DNA of 64,000 nucleotides from Jongsikchunia kroppenstedtii DSM 45133 (GTDB taxonomy: Bacteria; Actinomycetota; Actinomycetes; Mycobacteriales; Mycobacteriaceae), in contig NZ_AQYG01000045.1 of NCBI RefSeq assembly GCF_000380485.1, positions 1-64,000 on the forward strand. Reading direction: 5' to 3'. Shown here one piece after another: positions 58,896-64,000 of the stretch (positions within the stretch are counted from its first letter, which is position 1; each line of letters starts with the position of its first letter). Below the pieces are notes generated by a model. That model had not been told where the DNA came from. It worked only from the letters and a program-made list of their open reading frames with translations, and did not search any database. The position numbers and the translations under genes were made by a program.

Positions 58896-59825
58896 ATGAG
58901 GATATTCGCTACCGGCGGGACCGGCGCGATCGGCAGGCATGCCGTTCCTGCGCTCGTCGCAGCCGGCCACGACGTCCGCGCTCTCGCCCGGTCGGAGCCG
59001 AAAGCACGACAGCTCACCGCACAGGGCGCGCATCCGGTGCGGGTGTCGATCTTCGATCGTGACGGACTCGCCACCGCGATCACCGCATGCGACGCGGTGA
59101 TCAACCTGGCCTCGTCGTTGCCGTCCACCGCCTCGTTCATCCGTCCGTCCGCCTGGGACGAGTGCACGCGAATTCGTACCGAAGGCTCGGCCGCGGTCGT
59201 CGACGCGACGCTCCGGGCAGGCGTACCTCGATTAGTACAGGAATCCGTCGCAATGATCTACCGCGACAACGGTGTTCGATGGATAGATGAAGCATCGCCG
59301 GTCGATCACTACCCCATCGCGACCGGCAATCACGCCGCCGAGGCCAACGCGCATCGATTCGCCGCGGCCGGCGGGGTCGGTGTCGTGCTGCGGTTCGGCC
59401 TGTTCTACGGACTGGGTGCCGACCACAGCGAGCAGATCGTGGCCCTGCGCCGTCGTCATATCGGTACCACCATCGGCGCACAAAACGCCTACCAATCGTC
59501 GATATATCTCCCCGATGCGGCCGCGGCGGTGGTGGCCGCGCTCTCGGCGCCGTCAGGCGTCTACAACGTGGTGGACGATCAGCCCGTCACCAGACGGGAG
59601 CACGCGGCCGCCTTGGCGGCAGCGACAGGAGCCCGTCCATGGGTGCCCGGGCCGGGTCGTCTCGCGCGGCTGTTCGGCGATCGAACGACGTCGCTGACGC
59701 GGTCCTTGCGGGTCAGCAACGCGCGATTTCGAAACGCCACCGGATGGCAGCCGCGGTTTCCCAGTGTGCGCGAAGGCTATCTCGACATGACCGCGCAGAT
59801 CGAGGCGTCGCGGCGACGCGGATGA
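58896..59825 (+). CDS. NAD(P)-dependent epimerase/dehydratase family protein
   Basis: A 309-residue extended SDR protein. The nucleotide-binding motif is IFATGGTGAIGRHAVPALVA; other family stretches are AVINLASSLPSTASFI and GVGVVLRFGLFYGLGADHSE. The usual YxxxK catalytic pair is not obvious (YPIATGNHAAEANAHRF), so activity as a classic dehydratase is doubtful. It follows the ABC1 kinase by 12 bp and is probably the third gene of the P450 operon. Confidence 0.75.
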   Translation: MRIFATGGTGAIGRHAVPALVAAGHDVRALARSEPKARQLTAQGAHPVRVSIFDRDGLATAITACDAVINLASSLPSTASFIRPSAWDECTRIRTEGSAAVVDATLRAGVPRLVQESVAMIYRDNGVRWIDEASPVDHYPIATGNHAAEANAHRFAAAGGVGVVLRFGLFYGLGADHSEQIVALRRRHIGTTIGAQNAYQSSIYLPDAAAAVVAALSAPSGVYNVVDDQPVTRREHAAALAAATGARPWVPGPGRLARLFGDRTTSLTRSLRVSNARFRNATGWQPRFPSVREGYLDMTAQIEASRRRG

Positions 59826-59844
59826 TTGCGGACTCGGGCCGTAC

Positions 59845-61290
59845 TCAGCCCAGTCGGCTGAGCGCCGCGACCGAGCCGTTCACACTCGCGTCGTACCGGA
59901 ACATCCACGGCTGCACCACGCGCACGTTGACGTCATCGGCGCTCTGGCTGACCTTGTACCGCCATACCGGCGCACTGCCGTGCTTGGGATCGTAGGCGGA
60001 GATGGCGCCCGGACCGGGTTCGCTCGCAGCCATGTCACCGGTGAGATAGATACGGCTGCCGTCGAATCCGGAGTAGTCCATGTAAATGCTCGCCTGCAGC
60101 GAGCCGACCTTCTGGCCGGTATGTGCGTCCAGAACCGTCCAATCCTGGCTGTCGCCCAGCCCGCCGCGGTTGTAATACATCACGTAGTCGGACCCGACGA
60201 GCTTCAGATTGTTGCCGCCGTCGTAGTCCAGTCCGCCCTGCTGCCACAGAAGCTTTCCGTCGGCGAGCGAGTACGCGCCGGCAATGTCGTCGTTGTCCAC
60301 CGCTCGGTACACGGGGATCACGTCCCCTTCGGTCGCGTCCGGGATGAACGGCAGCTGCCATCCGTCGAGCACCCGCCGCTGGATACCGAGCCGGTCGAAC
60401 ATCGTGACATGGTCGTTCTGCCCACTGGAATCGGCGAGGCTGACGGCGAATCCCTCGGCGCTGGCGATGATCTGGATCGTGGCGGAGTGCGTGCCGTCGC
60501 CCTCGGCCCGCTTCAGATCGGCGGCACCGTCGTACAGCAGTTGTCCGGAGTCCAGCCCGAACGCCTGCGCTCCGTCGTTATAGCTGGCCAACACGACGAC
60601 GTTGCCGGCCTCGGAGAGCTCGGGGTTGTCGAGATTCGTTGCGGCCTGGCGGGTCCAGCTGCGGGCCCCGTCGGAGCTGAACCAGTTCAGCGTGATCGTC
60701 TTGTCCGAGATGTCGGCGGAGTACGCGGACGTCGGGATGAGGAATCCGTCGCCGGCGCGTTCGATAGCGGCGTAGCCCGGACTGTTGATCGGTTTGCTGC
60801 TGATCAGGTTTCCGGTCGCCGGATCGATGATGCCCAACACGGCATGCTTCTCCGACCGATCGGTGTACTGGACGCAGCCGATCCTGCCGTCGCGGCTGAT
60901 CGCGCATTTGCTCGTCTGGAAGCCGCTGGGGGCCGGCCACAGCGCCTTGCCGGTCTGTGGGTCCACCGCCATGATGGCGCCGTTGAGATTCGGGTCGTCC
61001 GACTGCGCTTCGACGACCGCGATCTTCTCGTCCGCGGCCACCGTCATCAGATACTTCGGGCTCGTCTGCGGCCCGAACAGGGCGTGCGCATCGACGCGCC
61101 ACAGCGGGTTCGGCTGTTCCGCAATCGATTTCAGCACCGGATCGGTGCCGGCGTGAATCGGCGGCGCCGCCGGCAGCGCGGCGGTGCCGGCCGTGCTCAC
61201 CGTGGGCCGGATCGCGGCGACCGCACCTACGGCGACCAGCGCCACTACTGCGATCACCAATGCGCCGATCCCGGCGGTACGCCTTGCCAT
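59845..61290 (-). CDS. Membrane-anchored PQQ-like beta-propeller protein
   Basis: A 481-residue exported protein with an N-terminal signal anchor (GALVIAVVALVAVGAVAAIR). The rest has repeated beta-propeller blades, seen as GAIMAVDPQTGKALWPAP, LGIIDPATGNLISSKPINSP, GAYSLADGKLLWQQGGLDYD and TVLDAHTGQKVGSLQASIYM. The blades are PQQ/BamB-like, without a catalytic motif. It may act as a cell-surface scaffold. Confidence 0.75.
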   Translation of the reverse strand: MARRTAGIGALVIAVVALVAVGAVAAIRPTVSTAGTAALPAAPPIHAGTDPVLKSIAEQPNPLWRVDAHALFGPQTSPKYLMTVAADEKIAVVEAQSDDPNLNGAIMAVDPQTGKALWPAPSGFQTSKCAISRDGRIGCVQYTDRSEKHAVLGIIDPATGNLISSKPINSPGYAAIERAGDGFLIPTSAYSADISDKTITLNWFSSDGARSWTRQAATNLDNPELSEAGNVVVLASYNDGAQAFGLDSGQLLYDGAADLKRAEGDGTHSATIQIIASAEGFAVSLADSSGQNDHVTMFDRLGIQRRVLDGWQLPFIPDATEGDVIPVYRAVDNDDIAGAYSLADGKLLWQQGGLDYDGGNNLKLVGSDYVMYYNRGGLGDSQDWTVLDAHTGQKVGSLQASIYMDYSGFDGSRIYLTGDMAASEPGPGAISAYDPKHGSAPVWRYKVSQSADDVNVRVVQPWMFRYDASVNGSVAALSRLG

Positions 61291-61374
61291 GCGATCAGCG
61301 AATCAGATCGCCGGCAAGGCGCACAATCGGCCCCATAACCGACACCGGCCGGCGCGCGGACCGCGGGCGATCCC

Positions 61375-62826
61375 CTAGGTCAGTGCGGCGGCATGCCGGC
61401 CGGCGCGACGCCCGAAATAGGACCCCTCACCGAGCTGCGAACCGCTGGCGTAGCCCTTGCTGTCCTGCACCAGGTTGGCCGCGCCCGCGCCGGCCGCGTA
61501 GAGGCCGGGGATGGCGTTGCCGGCGGCATCAAGCACCTCGGCGTCGACCGACGTGGCCAGGCCGCCGATGGTGAAGCCGGAGTACAGCGCCTTGCCGAGC
61601 GACATGTCGAACGCGCCCCACGGGCCGTTGTCCTGCGGCTCAAGCCATTCCGCACCCTTGTGGAACAGCGGGTCTTCCTTCTTCGCGGCGTTGGCGTTGT
61701 ACTCGTCCAGCGTCGCCTGCAGGTTGCCGACCGGAATCCCCAGCGCCGCTTCCATTTCCGCGACGGTTTCCCAGCCGTCGATGAATGGACACAGCGGGAA
61801 GTCGGGGCGCTCCATATGCGCCTCGTCGACGATCAGGAACGCCGCGGCGTCGGGTTGATCCATCACGTAGCCGGAGGTACGCGAGTGGTACGAGTCCTCG
61901 GCGACGAACCGCTTGCCCTCCTTGTTGACGACCAGACCGGTCAGCAGCCGCGACGGCGGGTACACGGGTGCGGTGATGAACGGCTGGTCCATGTGCTTCA
62001 CGGCGCCGCCGACCGACATCCCCATCCGGATGCCCAGGCCGTCGTCGTAGGTGTTGCCCAGGGTGTAGAACTTGGAGCCGAACTGCGGCACGTACTCGGC
62101 CACCATCTCCTCGTTCATCACGAATCCGCCGGCGGCGATGACGACAGCCTTCGCCTTGATGAATCCGCTCTCCTGCAGACGCTTCCAGGCGACGCCGACC
62201 ACTCGCCCATCGTCCACGACGAGCTGCCGCGCACCGACCTCGTACTCGATCGGAACTTTCAGCGCCTCAAGCCGTTTCACCAACAGATCGGTGACCAGCT
62301 TGGCGCCGCCGGTGTCGCCGGGAACCGGGACCTTGTGGCCACGGGGCGCCGGCTTGGCCATGGTGTTGTACGGCCACACCTTCTCGTTGCCGGTGAACAT
62401 CAGCCCCTGGGTCTGCGGCTGGATGACCGCCTTCTCCGGGTAGTAGGTGCGCTCGAACTGAAAACCCAAGCTCTCCAGCCAATTGAAGTGGTCAACGCTG
62501 TCCACGCAGTAGGCGTGGATCTTGTCGGGCTCGGGCTCGCGCGAGACCGCGGTGAGGTACTTCTCCATCTCCGCGGCCGAATCCTCATGCCCGGTCGCCT
62601 GCTGCACCGCGGTGCCGCCGCCGAGATAGAAGTGGCCGCCGGCCAGCGCGGACGTGCCGCCCGAGACCGCGGACCGCTCCAGGACCAACACGTTGGCGCC
62701 GGCCTCGGCCGCCTCGACGGCAGCACAGCCGCCGGACACGCCCAACCCGATGACCAGCACATCTACCTCATGCGACCACGAGGTGACATCGGCCGCCGAC
62801 ACTACTTCTGGGATCTCCGCCTTCAT
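61375..62826 (-). CDS. FAD-binding dehydrogenase, fumarate reductase/3-ketosteroid dehydrogenase-like
   Basis: A 483-residue flavoprotein. The FAD motif is VLVIGLGVSGGCAAVEAAEA, followed by GANVLVLERSAVSGGTSALA, and later AVVIAAGGFVMNEEMVAEYV and the C-terminal IPGLYAAGAGAANLVQDSKG. The family includes KsdD and Rv1817-type proteins. The ATG at 62826 was chosen because an upstream start would extend into the promoter. A perfect KstR-type box lies 24 bp upstream, which favours a role in steroid or lipid breakdown. Confidence 0.82.
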   Translation of the reverse strand: MKAEIPEVVSAADVTSWSHEVDVLVIGLGVSGGCAAVEAAEAGANVLVLERSAVSGGTSALAGGHFYLGGGTAVQQATGHEDSAAEMEKYLTAVSREPEPDKIHAYCVDSVDHFNWLESLGFQFERTYYPEKAVIQPQTQGLMFTGNEKVWPYNTMAKPAPRGHKVPVPGDTGGAKLVTDLLVKRLEALKVPIEYEVGARQLVVDDGRVVGVAWKRLQESGFIKAKAVVIAAGGFVMNEEMVAEYVPQFGSKFYTLGNTYDDGLGIRMGMSVGGAVKHMDQPFITAPVYPPSRLLTGLVVNKEGKRFVAEDSYHSRTSGYVMDQPDAAAFLIVDEAHMERPDFPLCPFIDGWETVAEMEAALGIPVGNLQATLDEYNANAAKKEDPLFHKGAEWLEPQDNGPWGAFDMSLGKALYSGFTIGGLATSVDAEVLDAAGNAIPGLYAAGAGAANLVQDSKGYASGSQLGEGSYFGRRAGRHAAALT

Positions 62827-62849
62827 GGCAACCGAGCCTAGCGGTGCGA

Positions 62850-62863
62850 TAGAACATGTTCTA
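62850..62863. promoter_or_regulatory. KstR-type operator
   Basis: TAGAACATGTTCTA is a perfect 14-bp palindrome that fits the KstR consensus TnnAACnnGTTnnA. It lies between the leftward flavoprotein gene (24 bp from its ATG) and the rightward thioesterase gene (107 bp away), so it could control either or both. Confidence 0.65.
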
Positions 62864-62969
62864 GTTTTTCGACCGAGGTTCCCGGTCAGCGGACCGTCCA
62901 ACGGCGCGCGGCCGGCGCATTACCTGTCGGGTAATTGCCGGGCCGCGCGGCGGGTCGCACGATCGATCC

Positions 62970-63398
62970 ATGACCACGACGCTGCATCCGATCGCCGACA
63001 TGTTCATCCACCAGGTCCTCGCGAACTCGCCGATCGCCAAACACCTGGGCATCACCGTCGAGGCGGCCGACATCGATCACGTCGTGCTGGCCCTGCCGTA
63101 TGACGATTCGCTGGTCACGGTGGGCAACACCGTGCATGGCGGGGTGATCGCCACGCTGATCGATGTCGCCGGCGCCTCCGCGTCTGGATCGGGAATCGCC
63201 GACGACGCCACGACCGGCGGCGCGACGACGGTGCTGAACATCAACTACGTCACGGCCGCCAACGGCACCGACCTGACCGCGACCGCGGACGTCATCCACC
63301 GAACCCGACGACAGACGATCACCGACGTGGTGGTCCGCGGCGCTGCCGGTGAATTGGTCGCCACGGCTACCGTGACCAGCCGAATCTTCGTCGGGTAG
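62970..63398 (+). CDS. PaaI-family hotdog thioesterase
   Basis: A 142-residue hotdog-fold acyl-CoA thioesterase. The catalytic segment GNTVHGGVIATLIDVAGASA carries the HGG motif, and LNINYVTAANGTDLTATADV and RTRRQTITDVVVRGAAGELV complete the PaaI pattern. It is divergent from the flavoprotein and may share its KstR box. Its role would be release of CoA from acyl or aromatic intermediates. Confidence 0.85.
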   Translation: MTTTLHPIADMFIHQVLANSPIAKHLGITVEAADIDHVVLALPYDDSLVTVGNTVHGGVIATLIDVAGASASGSGIADDATTGGATTVLNINYVTAANGTDLTATADVIHRTRRQTITDVVVRGAAGELVATATVTSRIFVG

Positions 63399-63464
63399 GC
63401 CTCAGGTTGCACGAATCGACTACAGGCTGTAGTAGGAAGCGGTGGTAGGAGTAGATTCCACTAC

Positions 63465-63863
63465 ATGTCTGAATCGGTGAACACGCAGAAGGTGGAGCGG
63501 CCGGGGCCGTGGAACTACTTCCTGTACTGCTACGGCAAGGTTCTGCCCGCGAAGTACCACCCGTGGGTCGAGCGCGACCTGGCCAGCAAGGGTGCACCGA
63601 TGCGCATCGTCGTCCGGTTCACTATCCCGGCGATCATCATCCTGTCGCCGCTGCTGCTGTTCCCGACGACCCCGCTGGTGCACGCGTCGATGACGCTTCC
63701 CATCCTGATTCCGTTCATCTACTTCGCTTTCGCGCTGAACAAGGTGTACCGCCGCCATCGGCTGTCGCAGCACGGCCTCGATCCGGAGAAGGCCGAGGAG
63801 CTGCGGCTGCACAAGGAGCGCCACGACCGCGCGGCCTACGAACGCCGTTACGGCCCACGCTGA
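63465..63863 (+). CDS. DUF5313 family membrane protein
   Basis: A 132-residue protein found in mycolate actinobacteria. ERPGPWNYFLYCYGKVLPAK followed by YHPWVERDLASKGAPMRIVV is the family start, two membrane helices follow (TIPAIIILSPLLLFPTTPLV, then MTLPILIPFIYFAFALNKVY), and a charged tail ends the protein. Its function is unknown. Upstream, CTACAG-G-CTGTAG (near 63420-63432) is a small palindrome of possible regulatory use. Confidence 0.8.
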   Translation: MSESVNTQKVERPGPWNYFLYCYGKVLPAKYHPWVERDLASKGAPMRIVVRFTIPAIIILSPLLLFPTTPLVHASMTLPILIPFIYFAFALNKVYRRHRLSQHGLDPEKAEELRLHKERHDRAAYERRYGPR

Positions 63864-63899
63864 TTCAGCTCACCTGACCGCACCTGCCCGAGGAGGCCG

Positions 63900-64000
63900 A
63901 TGCGCTCCATCCGTCGTCGCGAGGTAGTCCTCGCCGCAGTGCTGTCCATGATCGCCGGCTTCATCGACGCCGTGGGGTTCGTTCATCTGGGCGGCTACTT
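63900..64000 (+). CDS. DUF1275 (YoaK) family membrane protein, partial
   Basis: The first 33 codons run off the window end. MRSIRRREVVLAAVLSMIAG followed by FIDAVGFVHLGGY is the typical first helix of DUF1275 membrane proteins. GAGGAGG precedes the ATG. The C-terminal part is missing because the window stops. Confidence 0.7.
   Translation, partial: MRSIRRREVVLAAVLSMIAGFIDAVGFVHLGGY

Noticed and set aside
62827-62901. Earlier start for the flavoprotein gene
   Set aside because: It would place the KstR-type palindrome inside the coding region; the ATG at 62826 gives the usual short leader before the FAD motif.

Overview
The window is high-GC (roughly two thirds G+C) chromosomal DNA of an actinobacterium, most likely a mycolic-acid bacterium of the Mycobacteriales (Gordonia, Williamsia, Rhodococcus or a relative). 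This rests on gene content: an mce gene, a ClgR-type regulator, Ku with a lysine-rich tail beside a three-domain LigD, EthA-type monooxygenases, a DUF5313 protein, a SigG-type ECF sigma factor with a SnoaL tail, and a perfect match to the KstR steroid-regulon operator. No rRNA, tRNA or CRISPR array was seen.

Layout. 0-2.4 kb: molybdate importer modABC on the minus strand. 2.6-4.5 kb: DrrAB-type ABC-2 exporter. 4.7-7.5 kb: divergent ROK regulator and ECF sigma factor with a hairpin-rich spacer. 7.5-15.0 kb: a TetR gene divergent from an operon for guanidine/urea nitrogen use (permease, two DUF1989 proteins, a carboxyltransferase protein and allophanate hydrolase). The carboxylase lacks its biotin carboxylase and biotin carrier domains. 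15.0-15.9 kb: universal stress protein and clgR.

16.0-25.3 kb is an integrated phage-satellite-like element of about 9.4 kb. It has a tyrosine integrase, an XRE repressor with a divergent excisionase-like gene, a prim-pol, a RepA-like helicase, a dense cluster of 8-bp iterons directly behind the helicase, a small wHTH protein, a zinc-knuckle protein, a single HK97-fold major capsid protein and two small leftward genes. No terminase, portal, protease, tail or lysis gene is visible. Imperfect 16-bp dyads flank it and may be the attachment sites.

25.3-33.9 kb: TetR/MFS efflux pair, a histidine phosphatase, a solitary mce gene, a kinase/acyl-CoA dehydrogenase pair resembling ACAD10/11 or LvaA/LvaC, its likely TetR regulator and a DUF4334 protein. 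33.9-40.6 kb: a leftward catabolic cluster with an esterase, a ferritin-like diiron protein, a type I Baeyer-Villiger monooxygenase and two EthA-like monooxygenases. 40.6-43.5 kb: one polypeptide that fuses membrane, ATPase, ATPase and EcfT domains into a whole ECF importer. 43.6-44.6 kb: two lipoproteins, one with an internal duplication and one a secreted guanyl-RNase. 44.6-48.5 kb: NUDIX, Ku and divergent LigD (NHEJ), with an in-frame 21-bp tandem repeat in the LigD linker. 48.5-52.4 kb: a metallophosphoesterase and the transhydrogenase pntAB. 52.5-55.5 kb: ArsR/MFS pair, a membrane protein with an XRE regulator, and GtrA. 55.6-59.8 kb: TetR divergent from P450, ABC1 kinase and epimerase genes. 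59.8-64.0 kb: a beta-propeller protein, a KsdD/fumarate-reductase-like flavoprotein behind a KstR box, a PaaI thioesterase, DUF5313 and the start of a DUF1275 gene.

All functional calls are from reading the sequence; no database search was run. Start codons were chosen from ribosome binding sites and family conservation, and several remain uncertain as noted.
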